A DNA stretch of 64,000 nucleotides from Cenococcum geophilum 1.58 (Eukaryota > Ascomycota > Dothideomycetes > Gloniales > Gloniaceae), in the NCBI GenBank assembly GCA_001692895.1, contig KV748181.1, positions 1,178,001-1,242,000 of the forward strand. Reading direction: 5' to 3'. Below the pieces are notes generated by a model. It ran no database searches. It had not been told where the DNA came from and saw only the letters and a program-made list of their open reading frames with translations. Both the position numbers and the translations under genes were made by a program. Position 1 is the first letter of the stretch. Every line of letters begins with the position of its first letter. This document shows, in pieces, positions 24,201 through 36,309 of this stretch.

Positions 24201-24399
24201 TCTATAATTTAGTGGTTACGGTGCGAAGGTGTCTATAATTTAGTAGTTACGGTATAGAGGCGTCCATAACTTAGTAGTCGCGGTGCGCTACATCTAGGAT
24301 TTAGTAGTTACCGCATAAAACGCCTCCCCTAGTCCCCTAAAGTCAGCCCATCCCGCCTACCCTAACACATCTATAGTCTTATACTAACTTTATTTATCT

Positions 24400-25460
24400 T
24401 AGGAGATAGTATATAACCCCCTAGAAAAGCATTTCTAATATTACACTAGTTCTTCTATAAGTCGCGATAAGATATCTAAGGCCACTTCCCTATAAGTTCT
24501 GGTATCGCCAGCACAGATATAAGGGCGGCAGGTTAACTAGGGCAAAAATATAATTACCTTCTCCCTTTACCGCTCTTAGTTATTTCGGTTGTAAAAATGC
24601 ACAATTATTAGTTTACCTACGCTACGTATTTCTATACACAGTTCTTTTATTACTTTATACTATTCCGTATTATACTTTATTAGTACTATAAGCCAAGCCA
24701 CTTCTAAGAGCATCTTTTGCTTTAGGTACTCCTCCTTTTTATTTTTCCTAAACTCATTATTAGGCTTCTTATTTAGCAGTACAAGAAGCTCTAAAAAGTC
24801 TACCCACCCCAAGACTTATTATAGCCAATAACTTAGTTACTAGAGTCTCTATTATTACTTATATTAGTTATCTAGGTTTATAAGGCCACTATATTAAAGG
24901 AATCCACTAATAGGGAACTAGGTTATAAGTCTATGGAACTCCTACAAGTAATACCGCCAAAGCCCCCGCCTAGCACGCTAGGTACTTATTATTACCATTT
25001 TATTCCCTTCCCTACTCCAGCCTTCTAGTATAGTGCTATCATTCTTAATATCAAGCCAACTCTTAGTACGCGTCTTAACAGCTTTAGGAAGCGTCTTAGT
25101 GCAGGTTCTATTTACTATAGCCCAACTTATTATAAAATAGGAGTAGCGCACACATCTAGGCTGCAATGCATCTTCTTAGGTTATAGTAAAATAAATCTAG
25201 TCGGATAAAGCATCGCGAATAATTATACTTAGTACAATTATTAGCTTTTTTCCAGCTATAGCAAGTTTAATTCTCCTTATCTTCTCTCAGACAGATTATT
25301 ACTTCTTAGTAAGTAAATTATCTAACCTCTAAAGAAATCCTCTAATATAAGGTAGTGGGTATGCGTTACAGTGTTTACGGTAATATCTTTATCAGAATAT
25401 ATAGGTTTTTAGAATTATAAATTGCAGGAAAGTAACAGGATTAAAGATAAAAACCCCAAT
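24400..25460 (-). pseudogene. Unrecognised coding relic
   Basis: The minus strand holds a 62-codon open stretch (24978-25166, including ISWAIVNRTCTKTLPKAVK and ILEGWSREGNKMV). It is flanked by further in-frame text upstream (AIAGKKLIIVLSIIIRDALS) and downstream (NNEFKKNKKEEYLKQKMLLE). Intact Trp codons and a coherent frame suggest a real gene. I do not recognise a family. Confidence 0.35.
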
Positions 25461-26849
25461 ATCTAAAGCCGTTTAAGTATCCGCCTCTTTACGCCGTACT
25501 TAAGCTAGGGTGGCATCTATCGTAGTGTTTATAGCGTTTGTAATTAGTTAAAAGCATTTTATAAAACCGCACTTATCCCTTAACCGTAAATTCGCGTCTA
25601 ACCGTTATTAATAAAAACTAGCCAATTAATTAAGCCGAATTTAACGCTCGTATTATTATAGGGCTATAATCGGCATCTTAACTTATACAGCTTAGTTCTC
25701 CCTTATCTGCAAGCATTAGGGATATAGGAAGGTATATTAAGGCGAAAGTTACTAGGGGCGGGATTTTCACACTAATTTAAGGCTTTATTAGTGGCGTCCG
25801 GGGACAGTAAGCGGGTTATGCCGGTTAGAACAGTTAGAACGGTTAGAATAGTTAAAATAGTTAGAATGGTTAGATTAGTTAAAGCGATATAATTAATCAA
25901 AACAATTAGGTCTTCGTCTTATAACCCTACTTAAGTTATATTACATCGTCCTAATCTTCCGTTTTAACGCCACTATGTCTTATAAGTCCAGCCAAGACGT
26001 ATATACCGCTGTAGGATATACAGATAACAAATAGAAATACTTTTTAGTAAGCTATATATTATACGCACTACAAAGTATTAGTTAACACTAGGCAGTACTT
26101 ATTACGTAAAAAAGCTAAGGATCTTATTAAAACCTATAATTCTTAAATATAGGTTCCTCTACCTGTCTAAAAGGAGGTTTAAACTTATATAATAAACAGG
26201 CTACAGAAAGCGAACATATCCCTAATACGTAATAAGGTTTTTCAGTAGTATATATTACAGGCTATTAAGAGCAATTTCCCTAGGGTATAATCTTAGGGCA
26301 CAATTCCATCTAGTCAGTTTTAGTTATAAATAGTCAATGTAAATACTTATTTAAGTTTTAGCGCAACAAAAGGCAAGCTAATTAAATAGTTAACCTAAAA
26401 CACTAGATAGGCCTTAGGATCCTGCAAACTAATTAAGTATTAAACCTAAAATACTACGTAAGCTGCCTTAGGACCCTATAAAGAGAGGAAATAAGTAATA
26501 AATGGCCGGGATAAGGATATATAAGGCGGGCGAAGAACTAATATAAAGCGGGTATTTAGTAGAAGGGGGATTATATTCCAAAGCGTTAGATTAATACCAC
26601 TTAATACTAGTTTACTACATAGCCCTCCTCTATCCACCTTATTTAAACTCCCCTAACGCATATAGAATCTACTATACACGCCCACGCTCTACCAGATATT
26701 AACTAAGAGTTGCTATTATCCTAGTCCCTATCCATTAGATAATTTCGCTCTATATATATTCTTGTCCGGTATCTAGGCCCCAATCCAATATTAGGTTTTA
26801 GTGACGATTCTACCTTATTTTTAGTTCTTTAGCTATTTAGGGGAGACTA
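25461..26849. other. Spacer with a 9-bp tandem repeat
   Basis: 25823-25884 is a run of about seven GGTTAGAAT / AGTTAGAAC units. No coding relic is recognised elsewhere; the last few hundred bases may hold the promoter of the ABC transporter gene. Confidence 0.5.
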
Positions 26850-29299
26850 GGTGCAAAAGGTCTAGCAGGCTATCTTGCTTAAAAATTATTATAGTAAATA
26901 TATCTTATTCTATAAAACCATAAATTATACAGCTATTTAAGACTATTAACTATATCTATTCCGTCCTTTTAGTTATTTCTTTCCTCTCCTATACCGTGCA
27001 ATCTATAAGATCGCAATCATTACTAGTTATATATAGGAAGCGGCCAACTTATATATTGTAGATAGTAGCAGGAATTATAGCCAGCTATATAAGTGTCTAA
27101 ATTCTGTAACTATAAGTATATCTAATAATGGCCAGGGTATAGAAGGTATTCTCTAAGCTATATACCAGCAAATTACTCTACACGCATATATATAATGTCC
27201 CTATATAAAATTATAGTTCTATACTAACTAGACGTTTAGGTCTTTATAAAAAGTTCAATACTTATATAAAGTACTATTTAGATCCTTTTTTAACTCAAAT
27301 TAATTCACCTAAAGCATTTTTATTTTAGCTCTTACCTAATTACCTATATCCTTAAAGTCGCCCGTTTTATTATCCTCGCCGTTAGCCAATCAATTAACGT
27401 CTATTAAGTTATACGCCTTATAATACCAATTCTAAGGATATTTCTATTGGTTGGGCTCTCTATCCTATATAAAATACCTCACCTAGTAAGCAAAGCAGAA
27501 CCGCTACTTAAGCAGCCTTAAGCTAGTGACATTAAAAGCTAGCAGAATTATATAGAGGATCTCTTAGTAGTTATACTATACCTACGGCCAAAGGATTTAA
27601 AAATATAGTCGTTGCTTTACCTAGTAAGTATCCTGCAAATCTTAGCTAGGCTACTAGCAATATTACCATTAATACAAACGGGTATATTTATAGATACTAC
27701 TATAAATAAATCTAGTCTATATTCTTATCCTTTCTAAATAGCATTAACTAACCGCTTAAAGGTTCCATTCCTGTTCAAGAATTTATCTTATAGGTAATAG
27801 CTCTACTTACCTTTATTCTAAACCGGTTCAACTTATATATAAAGGGGCACGTCATAAAATGTTTAATACATAACCTAAAAGAGCACGCCTTAAGACACGT
27901 TATAACACTCTCACTAGACTTCTATAGCAATAATAGCTCTAGGGAAGTCTTAGAGGTTATAGTCTTAAAAAAACAATATATCTATCTTGCAAAGAGTCTA
28001 ATCCTCAATTTAATACCTTCCGCAATCGACGTTATTACCTTCGTAGTTTATTTCTCGCACTTTATCGATGCATATATAGGACTTATTATAATAGATGTAA
28101 TCGTCATTCATATCTAGACTAAGCTCGTTAAAAATCCTAGGCTTTTTCAAATATATTAAGACTATAGTATAAATAGGTATAAGGAGGGCCAGATTAAGTA
28201 CAACATAGTTATATACTAGGATCTGGTAAAAACAGCCAATTATTAAGATTAGAAGTAGCGCGGATATTCCTCTATATTAATAGATAGTAACAAACTAGAA
28301 TTACGGATAAAGTGTCTATAACTTTTTACTGGTCTATCTAGGGAGGGATTAAAAGCAATTAGCCTAGCAATCTTAGTACTAGTCTTACTTATTCACCTTA
28401 TATAGGATACCGCAAGTATAGGCAGCTTATTTATTTTAATCGGTTCCTAGTAAAACACATTTATGTTTATAGGCTATCTCGTATAAACGTACAATATGCT
28501 AATAGGCTGCCTTAGTGTAAAAAAACGCTTTTCCAAACTTCTTTAAACTAAGCCATCTATCATTAACAAAGAAGGAGCAATATACCTTAAGGTTACCGCC
28601 GGCCGCGTTAAATTTAATAACATCTCATTTTCTTACGCCAACAAGCCAGCGGTAAAGAAGATTAGTTTCATAGTTAAGGGCGGAAAGACTATTACACTTA
28701 TTAGACTAACTAGGAGCGGTAAGTCTATACTTCTTAATCTCCTAAAGCGGTTTATTAACCCTAGCGAAGGAAGCATTAAAATTAACGGCCAAAATATCAA
28801 CAACGTCACACTAAGAAGTCTGCGAGAAAATATTGCAGTTATACCCTAAAACCTTAAAATACCAAATAAGTTAATTAGGGAAATTGCATTGTATAGGCTC
28901 CATACTAATAATATTAAAATTATAGAAAGCTATAAAGCCGCTTCTATATATAAACGGATTATATATTGCAATACTAGATACAACATAGTGGTTAGGGAAG
29001 GAGGTATTAAACTCTTGGGCGGTAAGCATTAACGCATTTCCATCGCAAGGGCCTTTCTCAAAAATCTAAAGATTTTGCTTCTTAACGAAGCCACATCTGC
29101 TATAGATAATATAACGGAGAAATTAATTTACGAATCGCTTAAAAGTCGGGGAAAAGGTCAAACAATTTTAACTATTACTTATCATCTTAGCACAGTTAAG
29201 GGTGCCGATAAAATTATTTTCTTAGAAAAAGAAAAGATAAAAGAAAGGGGAAGTTATACTAAGTTACTTAACCAACGTAAATCATACTATAAAATGTAA
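26850..29299 (+). pseudogene. HMT1/ATM-type ABC half-transporter relic
   Basis: A membrane domain of hydrophobic segments precedes a well-preserved nucleotide-binding domain. Order in the latter: VKFNNISFSYANKPAVKKIS; Walker A LIRLTRSGKSI (28700-28735; expected G-P-T-G-S-G-K-S-T with two Gly/Thr changes); ENIAVIP*N (Q-loop Gln is a stop); signature LLGGKH*RISIARA (Gln is a stop, about 29011-29050); Walker B and D-loop LLLNEATSAID (29073-29105, Asp to Asn); and switch region ITYHLSTVKGADKIIFLEK. The last 75 codons are open to the TAA at 29299. The family exports metal- or thiol-conjugates across vacuolar or mitochondrial membranes; HMT1-like members confer cadmium tolerance. Metal-resistance genes are known Starship cargo, which fits the context. 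The subfamily call is less certain than the ABC call. Confidence 0.82.
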
Positions 29300-29343
29300 A
29301 TAGTAGTAAATAATATAGACAGAATGGAGGGGGTTAGAAGCTA

Positions 29344-29441
29344 GTATATACGCTTTATAGATAGCATATACGCCTTATAGATAGTATATACACCTTATAG
29401 ATAGCTAGTACGCCTTATAGTAAGTATAGTACGCCTTACAG
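29344..29441. repeat. 20-bp tandem repeat, about 5 copies
   Basis: Units like TATACGCCTTATAGATAGTA, decaying toward the right end, directly after the ABC transporter relic. Confidence 0.8.
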
Positions 29442-30699
29442 ATCTCTATATTAGTAGCTATAAATGATATACGGCCCGCCAAATATAAAAGTTTATATAA
29501 TATGCCAAGACTTCTGCCTTTTAGGCTGCCCCGCATGTCCACCTATAAATTCTAGACTTTTAACCTTCCTATTCTTAATCCTAGCGAGAAATATCCAGCA
29601 TAGAAAAATATACACAACTATTAAAGCAACTCGAAAAGCTTAATCTTAGTACCAGATCTAACTAGGAAGAAAACACGCTTATTAAATCTAAGAGTTATAA
29701 ACCACATATCGTAAGTTTTGCTATTAAATAATCCTATAGGCCCCATAATAACAATTCCAGTCGCCGCAGCAACGTTGGATTTGTGTATGTATCCTTCTAT
29801 AATAATATTAAAAGGCCTAATAGAAGGTATAGCATAGTTATAACGGAGCTAGACTTGGGGAAAGGTGCCCCAATTATAAGCATTTAAAGTGCGCACAGTG
29901 TAAACCTATATAGGCCTTAACCACTATCGCTATTTTAGTAGTACTGATATAGGCTATACAGATTTTCTGTAACGAAAGTTGTAGAGGCCAGCCACTCTCA
30001 GTCTCCTATATTTAGCTATATAGTCTAGTATTATATAAGTCTGGCCATTTTAATCATTAAGCTTATTATAATCGCTACTAGTGTTACTACAGAGATAGTC
30101 CGCTAAAATATAGAATAACGTATATATATAAACATAAAGCCTATAAGGAATATCTAGTAGAAATAGAAAAAGAGCTAAATATAGAGTCAGATATAACAAC
30201 TTAGTGCCTTATAAACATACCGTATAAAAAGTCAGATATATCAGATATAAAAACTTAGTACTGTGTAAGCATACCTACTTATATTTATATAGCACTACTA
30301 ATAGTAAGAGAGTGTCAATATTAAGCTAAACACGGACTTATTAAAGGACCTATTAAAGTTTACAAATATACACACCTTTATTATTCTAAGTGCAAATATA
30401 AGTTTTATTAGGGAAAGTAGCTATAATACTAGTACCAGGAGCCGTAAATAAGAGGGGTAGTAGCGATAAGGATTTAATTATAGTTTATCTTCAGTCTTAG
30501 AGTTAAAAAGCACTATATATTTAGCGCAGTTTATTAAATCAAAATTAAATAGTGCTAGCTATTAGAGGATAAATTTAATACACGCTTACAAATGCTCCTA
30601 TATCTATATTCCACTACTCCAACTATTATTCCTTACTTCCTCCATAACGATTTCCTTTAGGCACTATTAATTAATTAAGGAATTTTATAAAAAGAGCGA
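29442..30699. other. Spacer without recognised gene
   Basis: RIP-type sequence with scattered short coding-like patches on both strands. No motif could be assigned. Confidence 0.4.
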
Positions 30700-30780
30700 G
30701 CTAGGTAGTTAGGCATAGCGCCCTCCAAACATATAGCTAGGATCTTAACAGATTTAGTAGCTATGGCTTTAATCTTATAA

Positions 30781-31390
30781 GCTAGGAGGTCGTAGGAGCT
30801 AGGGACTCATAGGAGCTAGGGGATCCTACGAGGTAAGTAATTATATAAGTAGGGTAGTCTAACCTAGCGCCCTCTAATTAATGCCTAGCGTACAAACTGG
30901 GTATTAATAGGTTTAATAACTTTAGCTTTAATTATACGAGCTAGATACTTATAGGAACTAGCCGATCCTATAAGCTAGGTAATTATGCAAGCATAGTGCT
31001 TATAGGAGCTAAGCAATCCTATAAACTAGGTAATCGTACAAGCTAGGCGATCGTGCGAACTAGGTAATCGTACAAGTAAAATACTCATGGGAGCTAGGCA
31101 ATCCTACAAACTAAATAATCATATAAGCTAGGTAATCGTGCGAGCTAGGTAATCGTACAAGCTAGGTAACCGTGCGAGCATAGTGCTTATAGGAGCTAGG
31201 TAATCCTATAAGCTAGGTAATTATACAAGCTAGGCGATCGTGCGAACTAGGCAATTATGTGAACTAGGCGATTGTACGAGCTAGGTGATTGTGCGAGCTA
31301 GGTAATCGTGCGAGCTAGGTAATTATACAAATTAGGTAATTGTATAAGCTGGGCGATTGTGCAAGCAAAGTAATTGTACGAGCAGAGTGA
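30781..31390. repeat. 17-bp minisatellite, 20-30 copies
   Basis: Unit GAGCTAGGTAATCGTGC with variants (AAGCTAGGCGATCGTGC, AAACTAGGTAATCCTAC). Some copies are interrupted by a longer GCATAGTGCTTATAGG link, at 30995 and 31167. The block CCTAGCGCCCT occurs at about 30863 and again at about 31390, bracketing the main array. Many units differ by C/T or G/A only, as expected after RIP. Confidence 0.88.
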
Positions 31391-31399
31391 TCTGACCTA

Positions 31400-32340
31400 G
31401 CGCCCTTTATTAACGCCTAGCATGTAAATAAAAAGCAAATATTAGGAAAATACTAGAACTATAAAAAAAGGAAATATGTAAGTCCAAGATCTAGAAACAT
31501 TAAAGAAGTTCCCATATATATAGACTTTATAACAACTCGCACCCCCCTTATATATACTTAGAGAAGTTCCTATATAAACAGCCCTATAAGCGTAGCTATA
31601 AGTCTAAGCCCCCTTATATAACCTAACTACCCCTTCCCACCACACTGGAATAGATAAATAACTACTAGGTACTATAAATAGAGAAATAATTTAAATAAAA
31701 AGAAAACACTATAAAAAAACATATTTATATCCTTAAGATATAAATCTATAAGTACCGTAGTCTTAAATATAACTAATAGTTACTAATATAGCATGCGTCT
31801 TAGGTCTATAAGAAATTCAAAAAATCCTAGGTCGTTAGTATAGATTTACCTTTACTTATTACTTTTAAGGTAGTAAATAAATTTATCTAAGTAAAAGTAT
31901 AGATTATCGCGAATACTTTATAGCTCGCTATAAGTTAAGCAGGCAGAGACTCTAGTGGGAATAGTAAAATATTATTTTATTTCGCGATAGGCTAAATAAA
32001 GAGAGGCTAAAGTTTTAACCCTTTAACCAGCTTTTATTAGAACTCTTCTTTATATTTTTATCCTTTACTTATAAATTTAAGACTATAAAGTTAAGGCCAC
32101 TATATTTAACCGTCGCCTATATAGCCTTATCACTTAATACCTCTCCATTGCTATCTGCCCCTATTTCTTAATCTTTAGTGCTAAAACTATTTTCTCCGTC
32201 ATATAATATCTCTACGTCCCATTCTTAATCCTTATTACTAAAGTCACTTTCTAAACCAGCTAACGCCTCTACGTTACCGTCATCTCTAAAGTCGGTTTCT
32301 CTATCCATAAACGTCTACTTACTAGCTAGCAATTTAGGGA
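31400..32340 (-). other. Spacer with a possible minus-strand N-terminal relic
   Basis: Read on the minus strand, 32310 to about 32070 gives a coherent acidic stretch starting MDRETDFRDDGNVEALAGLE. It continues through EWDVEILYDGENSF with stops at likely Gln codons. No family is recognised and no continuation is clear to the left. Confidence 0.3.
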
Positions 32341-32349
32341 CGCTGCGCT

Positions 32350-34190
32350 TATAGGTACTTAGGGTTACAAATACCACTTAAGAAGAAATTATAGTCGATA
32401 TTATTGGGATATAGAACAAGCCTATAGACCTCTAAGTACTGGCTACTCAGCGCTTTAAATAAAAGATCTCCCTTAACGCAAGGCAGATTAATAAAAGTTA
32501 ATTACCGCCTATATAAGGCAGAGCGCTTATAAAGGGCTTAGCTAGAATGCCAATTAAACTACCCTAAAGGCACTAATAGCTCCTTTACTATAAATAGGGG
32601 GTTAATATACAAGATTAACTGGCTAGGATAAGTATACTACTTAGGCAGTATCTTACCCCGGAAAGGATAGGCGTTAGAAGTAGATTATATAATGCTATTC
32701 CTACTAAGAGAGGCGTTATTAGGGGTTATTATTAACTTCTAGTTCTAGTTTATAACTTTATATAAACGCCTCTAAACCCTACTAAGGCATACAGCGTCTG
32801 TTAGGAATCGTCAGCTATTTAAATTCAGCAATAGCTTAGCCAATAGCTACCCCCAACAATGCCTCACTTAATACTTTACTTGTAGATCACTTTAGGCGCC
32901 TATAGTCTTAGGCGCAGACAATACATAAGCTAAAAGTAATCATAGCCACTAAATATTATACCATAAATACCACATAAAGTAGAAAAGGGCGGCTAGTATA
33001 CTCCACCTTTCCCTTCTACCTTTTGTCCTAACTCCGCTTTAGGAGAGAAATAGAATATAAACGTCATACTCCTAGCTCTTATATACCATTAATTCAACTC
33101 ACCTTTAAATCTAACCTCTTAACTATATATCCCTTACTATCTTTATAAGAATACTAGACATTATATACGTTACCTTAACTAAGCTTAGATATATTGCTAA
33201 CATAACCTATAAGTCCTCAATTAGTACTTATAAAAACATCATAATATACTATCGCCCCGAAGATAATATACCTATTCGTTAACTTACTAGAAACCTTAAA
33301 TTATCCTAGAATTGCATCAATAACAAAGACATAGCATCTACCAGTAGGGAGAAGAAATAATTGTAGCTTTCCGACCCTATATAGAAATAGATGCCTTATA
33401 CGCCTACTTAAACGCCTAATAAGGTTAACTTTTATAAAATTGATAACAATATAGAGGGTAACATGCAAAAGGATACGGAAATATACGCCAATTACCTTAA
33501 GAGCCTAGAAGGCCGTAGTAAAACCAAAACAGTCTTACCTAAGCCAATAGAGAGCTATAGTAAGGCTAAAACAGACTTACCTTAACTAAAAGAGGTTCAT
33601 ATTATAGGTTTGCCGGTACCTCTAGGTATGTTTATAAAACACCTATATATTATTTAGCAATACTAATAATTAAGTAGAAGATAGTTTAGCTAATCCTACA
33701 AACTTCCTTAGAGATATACCTCCCCCGGCTAAAGCGTTAACAATTTCCGATGCTACAATTTTAGACGGATAACTAAAGTATCTCTTATTGTGGTTACTAA
33801 CTTACTATATAATAGAGGACTTAAAGCGTCTCCAAAACCCTAGATATAAATCGGTTATATCTATATATAGTCCTATCGCAGTAGTATACTAGTATCCTAC
33901 CTAGGTTTCACCCGCGGGTATACCGTATAAGAGACTTATATTATACTATACTAAGAACCCATATTACCTCCGTTATCATGCTAGGATATATAAACCGCTT
34001 AATAATATTATAATAGAGATAGCTTAGAGGGGTAAACTATATAAGCAAAGGGACTAACCAAAAAAGGCGCCAAATAATTATTTAGAAGATCTATTAAGGA
34101 GAGGGACACGTAAAAGAAAGGTAGATTATACCGTAAATAGAGCCTCTAAGAAGCCAAAGAAATAAGAAATTTCCTATAAGAAAAGATTTT
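32350..34190 (+). pseudogene. Unrecognised coding relic with basic C-terminus
   Basis: Plus-strand patches include LKSLEGRSKTKTVLPKPIES and VHIIGLPVPLGMFIKHLYI (33500-33660). A coherent end at 33990-34170 contains YLEDLLRRGTRKRKVDYTV and ASKKPKK, which resembles a nuclear localisation signal. Frames change several times. It may be one gene or two. No known domain was recognised. Confidence 0.35.
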
Positions 34191-34900
34191 CACAATCACG
34201 TTCTTATTTTCTAGCGTTAAGAATTAAGGCGCCAATTAGGATTTCCTTAGCTTAGTATTATTTTTCTATCTAGTTGCTTCTATGTTAAGAGTATCTTATT
34301 ATCGTTTGCATATATATTAAATTGAAGTTAAGAACTTACTTACAGTAAGCTTATAAGTCCTCCACCTTTATATACTTAGCAGCGATAAGTTAGCCGCCCT
34401 ATAACTTATTTAGTCCTCTATAAAGGAAAAACTTATCACTTTCCTATTTAAATATCTTAAAATTAGCCTTTATCGGCCTACCCTCTTTAACCTAGTTAAA
34501 ATATACTAGTGTCTTCTTAACTAGTACAGGATAGAACTTTTCCTTTAAAGTAGTTAGTAGTCTTAGATAAACCTTAGTCCACTAAGCCACATCTTTTCTA
34601 CCTACTAGCCTCTAACGCGCCTCTATTATATATCCTTCTTCCTCTATCCTCCATCCTTTACTCCTAGTATCGTATTTCTACCCTTAACTAATACTCTCCT
34701 ACATTCGCCTCTTTAGCTATTATATCGTTTGCTTATTAAAGGAGAATTATATATTAAATTTAAGCTAGAACTAGCCCTGCCCTTTATAATAAGTGTTTAC
34801 CACATTTATATACTTAATTAGCAATAAGTTAGTAGATCTAACTAAGCTTGGTATATAAAGCAAGCGGAACTACTTAGCGACACCTCTACTAATCTCTCCA
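34191..34900. other. Spacer with a diverged direct repeat
   Basis: Similar blocks containing TTTATATACTTA-GCAATAAGTTAG occur at about 34368 and 34806, roughly 440 bp apart. They are too diverged and too short to call LTRs. No gene recognised. Confidence 0.35.
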
Positions 34901-35750
34901 CCAGCTACAGTCCTCATCGCCTCTTCTCTACAACCTCTTTTTTACTATATTCGCCGCTTACTCAGCCTTATACAACTACACTACCAAGGCCGATCGTAGA
35001 ACAACACTTAAAAGCGTGTTTATATATTACTAGACAAATACCAAGCACTGTAGGATACATTAGAGAAGGATATACGCCTTAGAGCCTAGGTTGTGGACAA
35101 GCTTTAATATAATTATAATTTAGTCGTGCCCAAGAATTTCCGCTCTTCGGCCTTAGCGTTACAAGAATATAAGGAGTAGTATTTATACTCCTACTGCCCT
35201 CTAAGATTTAGCATATTTTATCCATACATCCTCTTATAAAGAAAATAGCTTTAAAGCCCTCCTAAGACACTAGTATTATTAGTATCCTTTAGAAACCCAG
35301 CAACTAAAACATAGTGCCGCCCTTATTTAAAGTAGTAAAGTAATATAAACCGCGAGGCAAATAGACATTATATTAACTTACTTCGTCTACTAGTTTTATA
35401 TACCGTTAATATAATAAGCAGAAGACGGCAAAGCTTATAGCTACATACCATAATTAATAAGACGACCTTTACTACAATACTTATTATGGTTAGCTTCTCT
35501 TAAAAAAGCAATAAGGTCTATAATACCCCAAAGCTAATAAGACATATTAAAACCTAACCAACTTAGGAGGGAATTACTATTAATTTAATCTAATTTTAAG
35601 GGGTATATTGCAGGGGATTTTTATATCTAGTATAAATAAATAGAGATAAACGCTTATTACCTATACAAAATAGACACTAGTGAGGGTTATATTCTAAAGG
35701 GAATAAATAAGGCGTTGCTAAGGAGACAGTAATAATAATGTATTTCCCTT
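34900..35750 (+). pseudogene. Unrecognised coding relic
   Basis: The plus strand reads with few frame changes through SCPRISALRPQRYKNIRSSI, AYFIHTSSYKENSFKALLRH, DIILTYFVYQFYIPLI and YLYKIDTSEGYILKGINKAL. Stops fall at plausible Gln positions. I do not recognise the protein. A stop-free 76-codon frame just downstream (35818-36048) has no clear family either. Confidence 0.35.
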
Positions 35751-36309
35751 ACAATATATACCAGCGGAGGGGGAGTCCGCGTATACTAGATCCAGTTCTA
35801 GGAACTAAAACCTGTTTTTGGGAAACAGGTCAATTAACCGCTATAAAAAGATATTAACTGTATCCGTATTTGGCATATTAGATTTAGCTTATTTTAGAAC
35901 TAATAATCGTTTATTAGCGTTCTTAGGCGCCCCTTTAGCCTCGCTATATAAGAGCTCCGCTATATTAGAGCCTTACGCATCGCGGAACAAACTAAAACTA
36001 ATAAGTATAACCAGTTATGGACTAGAAAACGCTACCTACCCATTATAGCTTAGTATTCGACTAAGCCCTACAAAGCCTTAGTCTAAGCCACATTAGGTTA
36101 GCTTAACTTTTCTACGCCCAATCTTTAATCTTCGCGTTCGCTTATACCTTGCTTTCTTCCTTATACTTTTCTCTCTAGTCATTTCCTTATTATAAACCAC
36201 CACCAACGTGTTCTTGACCTCCCTATACTTATTATACCGTCCTTATATACTAGCATCTTTAATTTACCCTTCCCGCCTGCCTACCCGCCTGCTATATCTG
36301 CCCTCTTAA

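Larger units (their letters stand above)
20120..24327. mobile_element. 4.2-kb segment between inverted 31-bp repeat arrays
   Basis: The left array (20120-20243) has four units like GTAACTACTAAATTATAGAC plus GCCTTCGCACC. The right array (about 24206-24327) has the same units in reverse orientation. The outermost units GTAACTACTAAATCCTA / AGGATTTAGTAGTTAC match best, and the right side carries part of one extra unit. This looks like long terminal inverted repeats built from tandem subunits, as in some DNA transposons. I found no target duplication and no transposase, so it could also be an inverted minisatellite pair. It encloses relics described separately. Confidence 0.55.

Noticed and set aside
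32350-34190. DUF3723 Starship accessory gene
   Set aside because: I looked for it because it often accompanies captains, but no diagnostic motif was found here or elsewhere in the cargo.
34368-34840. Pair of solo LTRs
   Set aside because: Only about 30 bases are similar, with no TG/CA ends or target duplication.
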